This document shows, piece by piece, positions 43,356 to 53,928 of a DNA stretch of 64,000 nucleotides. The position numbers and the translations under genes were made by a program. This DNA comes from Cordylochernes scorpioides (Eukaryota; Arthropoda; Arachnida; Pseudoscorpiones; Chernetidae): contig CP092864.1 of assembly GCA_030710605.1 (NCBI GenBank), positions 136,587,255-136,651,254 on the forward strand, read 5' to 3'. The notes under the pieces were generated by a model, which searched no databases, was not told the origin of the DNA, and was given only the letters and a program-made list of their open reading frames with translations. Position 1 is the stretch's first letter. Every line of letters begins with the position of its first letter.

Positions 43356-43846
43356 TTTGATTATTCAATATACAGTTACGAGCGTCATGCGTTCTTCATC
43401 TCTTAATTCTTCAGTTTTCATCTCTGTCACCGTTTGCTTTTTTTTTTTTTGGAATGGCGCTCTCCTTGGTTGGCTACGATCACGCCACCTTTGCCCCCCC
43501 CCCCCCCCCCCCCCATCATGCCCCCCCCACTCGCTTTTTCATTTTTGTAACTATTGTGTTGGAGCGGGTCGCTCCTTAAATAAATGCATATATTAGTTAA
43601 TAACTAAATGGAATCCTCTCTTTCTTTTTCCCAGTAAGAGACGCCTACGGAAGCCAACAGTACATAGACAGATAAAGCACATAGGCTATAGTTATTAACT
43701 AATATATGCATTTATTTAAGTAAAAGATTTGAAGCGTACGAAGATATTTTTCTTTTAAGGCGCCAATTTATAATTGTAACAAATAGTATTTGAATAAAAA
43801 CATTCAATCGGGTAAAACACGGGCGTTGCCCGGGTCATTCGGCTAG
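43356..43846 (+). mobile_element. Helitron 3' end with poly-C and an inverted repeat
   Basis: The 3' end has CACGGGCGTTGCCCGGGTCA, TTCGGCTAG (43843-43846) before T, related to the inverted copy ending at 4967. Upstream lie a C-run of about 23 near 43493-43514 and inverted arms AAATGCATATATTAGTTAAT (about 43580) and ATTAACTAATATATGCATTT (about 43695). The left boundary is uncertain. Confidence 0.6.
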
Positions 43847-43850
43847 TAGA

Positions 43851-44568
43851 TTATAAACACAAGGTAATAAGACCAAATCGAAATAAATAAATAGTGTATG
43901 AATAAATAGTATTAACCCACTATTTATTTAGATAAGGTCTTATTACCTTGTGTTTATAATCTATAATCCAAATTGTGCCTTATCATTATACAAGGTCATG
44001 GAAATTGAATTTCATGGACAAAATTTACTCCATAAGTCTCGAAGTGGGTAAAATGAGCTGATGTCATTGGTTGGCTATCCAGGCTAATTTATTCTAATAT
44101 TGTAAAAGATATCAAATATTATTCCAATTTCTTCAAAACCTCAAGAGATCAGAATTTTTGGTTGAATTAGTCGGTTAAATTAAGTTATACTGTAATGATA
44201 GGGCACAATTTGGATTATAGATTATAAACACAAGGTAATAAGACCAAATCCAAATAAATAAATAGTGTGTGGCGTTTTGGTAACAGCATTATTACCATCT
44301 TCAGACAAAAGTACTGAACTTTTGTCTGAAGATGGTAACAACGCTGTTAGCGAAACGTCACATACTATTTATTTAGATTTGGTCTTATTACCTTGTGTTT
44401 GTATATACAGTAGAACCTCCCTGTAAAGGACAGCAACTAGTTGCAGAGCTAAATTGTCCTTTAGGAGAGATGTCTTCTTACTGAAGAGTTACTAAATAGT
44501 AAAATAGAAATTTTGGCAATGAAAACTGTCATTTGTAGAGAAGTGTCCTCGCATGGAGGGCTCTACTG
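43851..44568. repeat. FB-1 copies and MITE-A
   Basis: A short FB-1 lacking the hairpin core (43851-43985), a pogo-D fragment (about 44140-44190), a clean FB-1 (44200-44402; GAAGATGGTAACAACGCTG) and a complete inverted MITE-A at 44408-44568. Confidence 0.78.
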
Positions 44569-44669
44569 TATTTAATATGTATTTATAATTCCACATAACA
44601 CTATCTTATATGAAGATTTTGGTTTAAAGAATAAAAAAAAAAAAAAGTACAAATATTTGTTTCATGAAA

Positions 44670-44675
44670 TTTATT
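44670..44675 (-). promoter_or_regulatory. Polyadenylation signal of the DDX20-like gene
   Basis: AATAAA on the minus strand, about 250 nt after the last plausible stop (44922), followed by a U-rich stretch. No encoded poly(A) tail follows, which argues against a processed retrocopy. Confidence 0.6.
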
Positions 44676-44921
44676 TGGCATTATAAAACCTATAACAGCC
44701 ATAAAATATAATTCTGTCAATTTACAGCCATAAAAATATATCATTCTGCTAATTTACAGCTATATATATATATTTCATAAAGGTTCTATATTTTTTAGGC
44801 TAAACTTGATATAGGAGGAACAATTAAAATGACCAGATTTTAGGATTATAGTCCTGTGTCTAAATTAAAGCTAAACAGTTTACAATGTATTGTTGCCAAG
44901 AGGGAAAAACAAATTGGCAAA

Positions 44922-46096
44922 TTAAGGAAAGGGTGGGAAGAGGTGTTGATTTAAACAGTTGCATGATGGTGTTGGTGGATGACAACATTGGTTTTGGGCG
45001 TGAACACTCCTGAACCATTGTTTCATCCTGTTGATATTGTGCTGGTAGTTTTGAACGAGATTGCAATATTTTGTGATATTGGGGCGGAAGGTTGAGGAAT
45101 TCCTGCAGATAGGTGTTGGCATAGTAGCATGGTGGTTAGATGGCCAATATCTGGGATGAGGGGAAGACATCATACAACAGGGATGTGTTGATGGCTGGTG
45201 AGGTGTGATGTGATGGGCAGAGTGGAAAGTTGGTGGAGGGTAGTAGCAAGGTGTAGTATTGTAATGGGGTTGGTACACATTGGAACAGGGAGTTGGGAGC
45301 TTCCTAGGTGTACCGCCACACGGGCGTGAAGGCAAAGAGAACCTCGACTTGTATCTCTTCCCTTTCCTTCGCTGCGGAGGTTCTTCCATTTCTTCTCTGG
45401 AAGATGAGACCAGATCGGGAAGGCTCTCTGACTTGCTGTTTGGATGGGTGGATGAGAAACTGGGGGTCCATCATCTGGGAGAGCCGAGACTCTGGTAGAG
45501 GAGGGGTGTAGGGAGCACTTATATGGATAGGTGGATGAGCCTTGTAGGATTTACTGCCGGGCTGGAGATAGGTGAGCAGATTCATCTGCTGCTCCACTGT
45601 CATAGTCCACTCCTTAGGATGGCCGGAAGATTTCTTCTTAAAGAGAGGCACCTTTACTTCAGTCACAGCTTCTCTCGGCCACTCACTTTCCTGGGAATTA
45701 GAGACAACATTTGTCTCGGCTTCAGGAAGCTCAACTGGCTGTTTAGGAGGTACATCATTCTCTGTAGAGTTTGGTGGAACATCAACTTTGAGAATTGGGG
45801 GTTCCATACAGCTGAGACTTCCCCGGGTACAACCTTTTCTTCTGGCAGGTTATCTTTTTCTGGAAGCTGAATGATTTTCTCTTCTAATTTTTCCTCAGCC
45901 AATATTTTCTTTGGAGAGATCTGTGAACTATTTCCATTAACAGGTGAGGCCAATTTTTCTTGAGGAGCAGTTCTAATGACTTTATCTTTTTGAAGGTCAC
46001 TTTTACTGGAAGGAGGGGCAATTGGATCTTTGGCTATTTTTTCTCTGGAGATTAGTCTCCTTGGCGAACCTTTCTCAGCCATGGGGAACCTGTTAG
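44922..46096 (-). CDS. DDX20: DDX20-like C-terminal region, three frame segments
   Basis: After the helicase frame stops at 46093, long open frames continue in register shifts: 45663-46082 (MAEKGSPRRLISREK, Lys/Glu/Pro-rich), 45304-45807 (LKVDVPPNSTENDVPP, then KEWTMTVEQQMNLLT) and 44922-45389 (RRKGKRYKSRF, then His/Pro/Cys-rich with HYNTTPCYYPPP). Each overlap needs a one-base change near a short homopolymer (GGGG at 46097-46100; C/G runs near 45800-45830; near 45390). Long C-terminal extensions after the helicase are usual in Gemin3 and poorly conserved, so I read this as one protein broken by assembly indels. Small introns or real decay are alternatives. Confidence 0.55.
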
Positions 46097-48222
46097 CCCC
46101 TACCTGGCCTTTCTCTAAATAGATCTCTTTTTTGGAAGCTTTGGATTGGCTTTCTGCCAGGCTGCCTGAGCATGTCCAACTCTAAAAACTTCTCGTTTAG
46201 CGCGAGGGAATTGAGGGAAACTTTGGCATGGCTGTACTTGAGTAGCTCCTCTTTTGTGTAGCGTATGGTGGTGTCTGGCTGTGTAGAAGGGGGTTGGAGA
46301 TCTGACCCACTTTCCATCAGGCTTAGGTCACTGCTACTTGCTGCAGTCTCCCCAATAGAAGTTTGGTCAACTGGCTTTTTCTCATTTTCTTCAACCATCT
46401 CTTCTTTGGAGTGTTTCTTCTTCTCTTCCTCAACTTGGGAAGTCAGTTTTTGAATCTCCTTCTGAAGGAAAAGGGAGATTTCCAGAGTTTGCTGTCTGGT
46501 GTAAGGCAAAGTCGGGGGAAGCTCTTGTGTTTGGGGTAATTCAACACTAGACTCTGATAGAAAGTCCTCTAAATCTTCTTTAGCTTCTGAATAAGTAAGA
46601 GCCTCGCACTGGTTCTTGGAATCCTTCTTTAAGAAAGACAAATCAATCTCTCTATCCAACGACATTGCTTCTGCATTTTCCTCAAGGGTTTCCTGAAGTT
46701 GGTCTTCTGTTGGGGTGACCTCGACAGTATCCTTGGTACCATTTGAACTCTCATTAGAATCTACCATTTCAGCCCAGTCCAAGGTATGCTGATTGGAGGA
46801 TATGTTATTTGACTCAAGTGAAGGCTCAGTAGAACAATTCTGCGATTCTGTTGATGATGTTACTGGATTTACTGAGGAATTAGATGGGCTTACTGTAGAT
46901 ATATTCTGTTCTGCTGATTCATCTTGAACAGAATTCACAGATTTATTCACCTCGGTCTCATCTCTCTGCGATAAAATAAAGTCTTCAGGTTGAGGAACAT
47001 GCTCCCATATTTTTGCAAGTTCAGATGGAAGGTTGTAAAGATCTAGATGAGCTTGATGTTGAATAGTTAGAAGTCTTTCAAATTCAACTCTCTCCGATGC
47101 TAAAGTAATACTTAGACCATAGCTTCCATATCTTCCTGCTCGACCTATACGATGTAAGTAGGTCTCTGCATCCCATGGTGGTTCATAGTTTATCACCAAG
47201 TTCACATGTTCAGCATCAATACCACGGGCAGTCAAATCTGTAGAGATTAATATACGGCATTGGAAATTTTTAAGCTTATTTATAACTTCTATTCTTTTTA
47301 ATTGATCTTGAGTACCACAAATAAATGCAACAGGCCAATTTTGAATTTTTAATTGATCATATAACCTCTCAGCCTGTGCTTGGTAATTTGCAAATATTAA
47401 ACATTGAGAAAAACTAACTTCTCCCAATATTTTGCAGAGGATATTTTGTTTTATATCATGCATTATGTGTTGTTGAGGATGATATGGGAGTTTTGTGTAA
47501 AATTGCATTAAGCCTAATAATGCAGGTTTATCTGCATCAAGCCTAACACACATTGGATTCCTCATATAATGTTGTAGCCAATTAATTAAATCATCTTGAT
47601 AAGTTGCACTACATGTTACAATTTGTTTATTCTCTGGTAAATTTCTATATATCCAATTAACATCATCTTTTGCGTTAGACATAATTAGTTTATCAGCTTC
47701 ATCCAATACAAGCAGACGTATGCTTTGAGGTTTAAATATATTCATTTCAATAAGTTGTTTTATTCTTCCTGGGGTACCAACTGCTATATGACAACTAGTA
47801 AGTTTCTTTTTATCTTGTTCTATTGGCAAACCCCCAATGAAAATTTGGCATGAAAGATCTTTATATTCTGAACCAATTGAGGTAATTACTTGACATATTT
47901 GATAAGCAATTTCTCTGGTAGGAGCAATAACTAATACTTGGGCTAATTTGGTACTTAAACATAGAGATTGCAAGGCAATTACTGTAAAAACACAAGTTTT
48001 ACCTGTACCAGATTTTGCCTGAACAATTAAATCGAGACCAACTTTTCCAAGAGGTATTGCCCGTAATTGAATAGGTGATGGTTTAATAAAACCTGCCTGT
48101 TTTAATCCATTTAAAAGTGGTTTGGATAAACAAAGACTAGAAAAATCGGCATCCTCTTCTAATTTTATATCATTAGAACGCCATTTTTTCTCAATTTCGT
48201 GCGCAACGAGTCCTCGCTGTGC
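46093..48222 (-). CDS. DDX20: DEAD-box RNA helicase, DDX20/Gemin3 type
   Basis: The frame is open for 709 residues. Motifs in order: Q motif (IKPSPIQLRAIPLG, Gln52), Walker A AKSGTGKT (69-76), PTREIA (101-106), TPGR (150-153), DEAD (174-177), SAT (205-207), STDLTARGID (327-336) and HRIGRAGR (357-364). The combination GLDLIVQAKSGTGKTCVF plus RGIDAEHVNLV is typical of DDX20/Gemin3, the SMN-complex helicase used in snRNP assembly; function here is by homology. Residues beyond about 410 are acidic and Ser-rich. A TGA at 48223-48225 closes the frame upstream and no in-frame Met precedes the Q motif. The nearest ATG (48224-48226) is in another frame, so the true start lies in an upstream exon or behind an indel. 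The gene lies in a fibrillin intron on the same strand, with no intron in the core. Confidence 0.93.
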   Translation of the reverse strand, partial: AQRGLVAHEIEKKWRSNDIKLEEDADFSSLCLSKPLLNGLKQAGFIKPSPIQLRAIPLGKVGLDLIVQAKSGTGKTCVFTVIALQSLCLSTKLAQVLVIAPTREIAYQICQVITSIGSEYKDLSCQIFIGGLPIEQDKKKLTSCHIAVGTPGRIKQLIEMNIFKPQSIRLLVLDEADKLIMSNAKDDVNWIYRNLPENKQIVTCSATYQDDLINWLQHYMRNPMCVRLDADKPALLGLMQFYTKLPYHPQQHIMHDIKQNILCKILGEVSFSQCLIFANYQAQAERLYDQLKIQNWPVAFICGTQDQLKRIEVINKLKNFQCRILISTDLTARGIDAEHVNLVINYEPPWDAETYLHRIGRAGRYGSYGLSITLASERVEFERLLTIQHQAHLDLYNLPSELAKIWEHVPQPEDFILSQRDETEVNKSVNSVQDESAEQNISTVSPSNSSVNPVTSSTESQNCSTEPSLESNNISSNQHTLDWAEMVDSNESSNGTKDTVEVTPTEDQLQETLEENAEAMSLDREIDLSFLKKDSKNQCEALTYSEAKEDLEDFLSESSVELPQTQELPPTLPYTRQQTLEISLFLQKEIQKLTSQVEEEKKKHSKEEMVEENEKKPVDQTSIGETAASSSDLSLMESGSDLQPPSTQPDTTIRYTKEELLKYSHAKVSLNSLALNEKFLELDMLRQPGRKPIQSFQKRDLFRERPGRG

Positions 48223-48229
48223 TCATTGC

Positions 48230-50429
48230 TTATGGTTAATTTAAATTTTATTTATAATATTCTTAAAATATTTAGTTTTACTATAATAAAAATAAAAATT
48301 TGAAAATAAGGAATGTTTTGCATCAATCTACGATGATAACAGTGTAACCAGTCGTCATCGCCGACTAAAAACGATCAATGAATGAGAAAAATATAGAAAA
48401 TTATTTTTTGAATGTTCACATTTATTAAATATATTGCATGTTTTTATTATAATTTTATATTTTTATACCATTTTCCCGAAAATTATTGACTAATTTAAGG
48501 TACATTATAAAGTATTGCTATTCTAAGAGTTTTCACAGTGAGATTCTTTTTTTTTTTTTGTATGTATATGTTAAAAAATCGACTATTCAATGATAATAAA
48601 TATATTTATGATTAATTGGGAACTAACTTTAAATATTGGACTAATAAATAAATTTGAAAGCTTATTCCTGCCTGATTGGAGTTTGAAATCTGTAATAAAA
48701 TTGTATAAAAGTTTAATCTATATTTTTATATGATAATACATTTTAATTTTGTAATATATAGTCAGAAGCTTTTTAATCTGTGTATATCATAAAAATTTAT
48801 CATTATCTTTGTGTTTAAGCAAATATATTAGCCTTGTTTGTCATTGTGGACCTGATGTATTTTTTATTAGTGTGTAACATTTTCAAACTAAGTAAAAGTT
48901 TCTTTTATTTTGACTTCGAAATATTTCAAATGTGGTTTATATAAGTAAACCTAAATTCCATTACATATTAAATATTATATCGCTTTCAGATGATTCTTTT
49001 TATTAAGGTGACGATCTTCTAAAATTAAAACTATCTAATTATAAAAACGAGAATTAGAGCAGATTATATTGTGCTAGAACATTACTCATACAAATAAATA
49101 ATTACTCATAAATGTGTTGTAAAAAATTCTAACACTATGGGCTATTTTTAGTTGGAGAATAAAGAGATCAAGCATCTTCTCCTAAAATTTAAAGATTAAG
49201 TATGATTAATAAATAGAAACCTCAATAAAATCGTTTCTAAAATGTACAAATTTAATGACAAAAATGAAATTTTTAGTGTCTTAAAAAAATCTGATACTAT
49301 ATACACGATTTTATATTTTATAAAATGCTTTGCTGCTGAATGCAACCACTGAGCCAAAACATAAATCACTAATTGCTTAAGAAAATCAACGTTGGATTGC
49401 TAATTAAGGCCACAGGATAGTAGTAACTCAAATGCTGGTGAATAAACTGATACAGTTAAACCTGTCTATAGCGCCCCATCTTGGGACTCACCAAAATAGG
49501 GTGCTATAGAGAGGGGGTGCTATTTAGAGGGGGCGCTATAGACAGGTTTAATTTTATTGTAAGATATTCCACCTCAATCCATTTGGATTCATCCTAATTG
49601 CTGAGCTCAATTTAACTTGCATATAATCTTTCCTCCATCAATATTTAAAGAATTACTTCCATATGACTGTTCTCTTACATTGATTTTTATAAACCAAGGA
49701 ATAGTGATGTAGCTGTTAAAATCTCTTCAATGTGTGTGTAAGCATTCTAGCAAAACAAGTCTTAGTTTGTTCATTTGAGTCAAGTGTTCTGTATACCAGG
49801 CTGAAGCGATAGCCTTAATTAATGTACTTGAAAATGCAAAAATACTGCCTCTCTGAGCATCTTAAGTTAAAACTGAATAATAAGGTTGCAGTATCTCAGC
49901 TTTAAATGATATCATGGGCACAATTAGATGAAGAGATAGAATATTAGTTACTTGGATCAAAGGCCACAGTAATTGTTTAGGCAACATTAGGAAAAATAAT
50001 TTGCTAGGAAGTCAACATCGTGTCACTTCTGTGGAGTGTCCCCTTTTATTTAAACTTATAAACTTTTAGTTATTTAAGATAATTTAAAAAGAAACTAGTA
50101 TCTGGAAGAATAAAAATTGAACCATTTGACCAAAATCATTTTACAAAGGTTTGGCCAACCGCCCTTATCTTTGGGAGAAGAAATAACTTTCAATATAGTT
50201 ATTTTCCCTGGGCAGTAGGCTTAGTGACTGGTCATACTTGGTTCAAAGCGCTTCCTACCAGAATTAGTAAAACACAGCATTCAATATCTACTTTCTCCTC
50301 TTCTCTCTCTCTCTCTATATATTTATCATTATATAATCTTATTTATTCATATATATTTTTATTTTATATTTAACCTTATATGATGTTGTTATAAAGTAGT
50401 TTAAATCTCAATCTCTCTCTTTTTCGCCG
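48230..50429. other. AT-rich intron sequence with one MITE-B
   Basis: No gene was recognised. The first DDX20 exon, if separate, could lie at the left of this stretch. A short MITE-B lies at 49453-49552 (CAGTTAAACCTGTCTATAGC...GACAGGTTTAA). Confidence 0.5.
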
Positions 50430-52045
50430 ATGGAGGCAAGATATATTGACCAGAAAAACCAATGTGCCTTACTGGCAGAATGCTCCGATCATGAGTTGTC
50501 GACCTATGTAGGTCTTGTTGATAAAGACCTAGTAATGTCCGAGCTATTGGATAAAGTTGAATATTCAAAAATGATTGTTAGCGATCAAAGCAACAATGCG
50601 CCAAGAATATATGCAAATTTTTCAGCAAATTCTAGCATCAGCTATGCAAATTGGGCCGACCGCGTTGAGGCCTCGGAAAAAATCTATTTCCGAAGGTTAC
50701 CGCAAGCCTAAAAGCGGTAAAAGAAAGGACCGGGACCTGAAGGCAATCCAGCTAAGGTCCCAAAGGCAGGCAACATCGCAGCAAGGCCAACTCAACTACC
50801 AACAAAGGGAAGGGTGACAAGAGACGCTGTGACACAGCTGAATAACAACCGAGAGTAGCAGGCTCTGAGTAAGGCCAGGTCAGCGGCAGCGTCATTTGAC
50901 CATTGTTGCTACATTGAATACTGTGCTGACTTCAGCCCAGTGCAGTACATCAAGACACTGGAGGAAATGCTTGAAAAGGCGCGGTCCTCTAGTTGATGAT
51001 GATGTCCGGCCAGGTGCTAGTCGGGCTAGAGACCATCGAAAAGGCGGAGCGTCTATCCGAGGAGGGTCTCACCATCGGGAATCATCTTCTCAAAGTGTTT
51101 CCCCTACAGGAAACACGCAGACAAGATAGTGGCATAATATAAGGGACGCTATAAGGGACGAAGACGTCGTCGCGTCGCTGCGGCCCTACTGTAGGGTTGT
51201 CTCCCTGACCCATGAGGTAGTGACGAGTGGTGGCTACACCTGGACCACTGGCAAGAGGGAGGCCTTCATCCTTTTAAATGAAGGATTGAAACTTCACCAG
51301 CTCCCTGCCAAACTGGTCATTGTCTCGAAAGGAGAATCGACGCCTGCCTACATAACCTACGACCTAAGGTGTAGCAAATGCCACCGTCAAGGACATCGGC
51401 GCCCCACATGCCCCTTGGGGATCAATGGTGGACATCATCAGAACACCCGGCAGGATCCAGTGTCGAAGCCTCCCTCCTCCAAGCCCATGCCCTCCAACAA
51501 CTCCGCCCTCTCTACACCAGCTGCGGAATTTTCTGCACCCCTAAAGCAGACCCCCTCAACAGCCTTCAGCCCTGTCACGTCTTCGCCCGGGGCGAACATC
51601 CCTATCCATCCTCAGGGGATTCTAACTACTGAGCCTCCGGTTCCAGCGCCGAGCACCAGCCAGTTGCCCTCCATGACCATTACTGAGCCAACAGCGGCTT
51701 TTGCTACAGAGATCCAGGACAAGACTGCGTCATCCATCCAGTCTTCTACCCCCATGACCCAAATCCAGCTTCCCTTTCAGGAGAAGGAGCTGGAGGATCA
51801 GGTAGAGAAAATTTTTTAACCAATTGAACGATGAGAATCATTCCTAGGCTCCCTATATGAGGAAATATATAGGGACGACGTCATGTACGGGGTTCTATAC
51901 CGCCCTGAGAGGAGGGAAGTCGTTGAGACACTCTCGCCTGAAAAAAAAGAAAATTCTGTGCGAATTCCTCAACATTGCCATTGAGCATGTTGGAGACAAA
52001 AACTGAACAATAAGCAAGGGCCTGTCCACACTCAAGATGGCTTGG
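50430..52045 (+). pseudogene. Retrotransposon ORF1-like protein with CCHC knuckle, broken
   Basis: Consecutive plus-strand frames, much GC-richer than the flanks, make one decayed protein. 50430-50711 starts MEARYIDQKNQCALLAE. After shifts come TIEKAERLSEEGL and LLKVFPLQE. 51220-51819 has TWTTGKREAFILLNEGLKL, QLPAKLVIVSKGE and a CX2CX4HX4C knuckle CSKCHRQGHRRPTC, then a Pro/Ser/Thr-rich stretch. The end (about 51830-52030) carries the EFLNxxIEHxGD domain also found at 39653-39883. This resembles ORF1/Gag-like proteins of non-LTR elements with a single knuckle. At least three frame breaks are present, and no ORF2 follows. Confidence 0.7.
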
Positions 52046-53552
52046 AGTGGAGACAATTCTCCTGCGAGGTCTTATAGAGTAGTCTGACCATATACTTCTG
52101 TCCAGAGAACTCTGAAGCAGTCGTACACAAACAGTGGTCAAGATTTGAGGCAGGATGGAGCATTATTGTTCTAAGTTATAAGCAGCATTCTTTACAGCAT
52201 TTTTTTTCTATTTCACTGCCGTTGACCTCACTATCTCTAGTATCCAACACAGCCTAATATGAAGTGATCTATTTAGAAATTCCGCAACCAAATATGATCG
52301 AGCCGATTCAGAAGTGCAGATAGCTGCTAGAGCGGATCCGCAATCCCAAGAAATAATTAAAAGTCCGTGCAGCCTGTGTGAAAATCTAGAACTGTCTACT
52401 GGTCTTGGGAAGGGAGAATAATCCAGAGACAACTACTGAATCGCATTTCGGTACACTTGTGAAATTAATAATGTTGTTGCGATTTCAAGGTTCAGACTGA
52501 AGGACAAAGGTATTCTGGATATGGGGTATGTCAGTACTGAAGAGTCTGGTTTTGATTCGTAGTTTCCCTTTTTGTTATCCTTTAGGAAGACCAGCAGAGC
52601 CTAGATCATTATGTTGAGAAGAGGGCTAACTTTCAGGTATATTTGGCTGGAATAATTGGAGTACAAGGATCTTTCTCATTATGTGCTTTGAAAATGTAAA
52701 TGGTAGCTTCAGAGCTGACAAAACCTTTATTTCCTAATCCTAAACTGGCTATCCATTGAGGAAGGCTGGAATCACCATTTTTAATGCCAGTAGCATGGGA
52801 AATACCAAATTTCCTGTGTGCTAAGTTAGTGATTCAAGGACTAATAGCTCGATTTCTACGAGCATAACTGAGAGACGAATTCTTTTGCCTGGTTGAATTC
52901 CACTACCGGTGATGGTGTTCCCAATAGTGGTAAGTTGGCCAAGAATTTGGAGTCCTAGGTTGGGGCGAATTCTCCGCCACTGTAAGAGATACCACAGCCT
53001 TAGGTCTTCCTAGGGTTTAATGTATTTCGTTTTCAATGTTCTACAAAGCCATTTTCTCCAAGCTTTGACTGGCAGTCAAAACGAACTCGAGTTAGTAAGA
53101 TGAAGCAATCTCACGAAGCTCTCTCTGATGAAGGATATGATGTACAGTAGAACCTCCAAAGAGAGGCCATGGATAATACTGGTATCTACTGGAGATTGAA
53201 ACAACTTTTATTAATCGCCCATATAAAATTATATTGTACCAACTGAAAGAAAAAAATATAATACAGAGTAATAAAAGAAAATAATAAATATATATAAATG
53301 TATAAATATTTACATCAGACACGATCCCTCTTTGAAGGGACATCTGAATAATGTCAAATGCCCTGAGTTAGGAAAGGCCCGTGTTTATAAAGGGGTAGTT
53401 ACTGGAGGTTAGGTTATGTCATTTTATTTTATTTTTACAAAGGTGAGTGCTAATGGTGATGAGATTTATGATGATAGGTTTTACTATGTGTATAAATGAG
53501 ATGATAAAGCTAGATTGTAAAGTATCATGGTGAATCAGGATAAGTGACCTAC
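52046..53552. other. No gene seen; MITE-A end
   Basis: Unrecognised sequence, possibly the decayed 3' part of the upstream retroelement. A MITE-A left end lies at about 53143-53175 (CAGTAGAACCTCCAAAGAG). Confidence 0.45.
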
Positions 53553-53708
53553 CTTGTGAAGACGGTGGGGCGAGGGTAGTGGAGGCCACTATACCGCCTG
53601 TGGAGTCCCCTGGGCCAGGACACCGGGGAGCTACCACACCTCTCGGGCAGTAGCACAGATTGGGTCGGATACAGCGGCCATCTCCCCCGCAGCCTCTTGT
53701 ACATAGGG
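53553..53708 (-). CDS. FBN: Fibrillin exon: EGF1 and linker
   Basis: 156 nt, phase 1-1, acceptor GTGTACAG and donor CACAAG|GTAGGT. It encodes PLCTRGCGGDGRC, then RPNLCYCPRGVVAPRCPG, followed by a Ser/Thr/Pro linker (DSTGGIVASTTLAPPSSQ). The first residue Pro forms across the junction from C of the FUN exon plus CC here, giving CIIP-LCTRGC as in vertebrate fibrillin EGF1. The linker replaces the direct EGF1-EGF2 join of vertebrates. After this exon the next recognised one is EGF3-like, 24 kb away. Confidence 0.93.
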
Positions 53709-53928
53709 CTGTACACATCCATAGAGATTTCTATGGACCGTTCTATGGATTTACCATTTTGTAAATCAGTGAACTATATGTAGGACTATCATCCAGATGA
53801 TTGTATGCTGGGTCCAAGAGAGGCGAGTTTTCTTTCAGCATCCTTTCCTATCCTTTCTTACTCTCGATCTTCCTTCTACTTCCCTTCTCTTTCAATTCTT
53901 GCAACTAATCTCTCTTAACATTTATATA

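Noticed and set aside
43357..43596. 79-codon frame across the poly-C tract
   Set aside because: Poly-Pro/Cys from a homopolymer in a Helitron-like repeat.
46083..46096. GTAGGGGCTAACAG as a 14-nt intron restoring the DDX20 frame
   Set aside because: Far too short for a spliceosomal intron, and its removal leads to a stop within 12 codons. A one-base change in the G-run fits better.
52208..52432. Minus-strand 74-codon frame
   Set aside because: No recognisable motif, no splice or repeat context supporting it.
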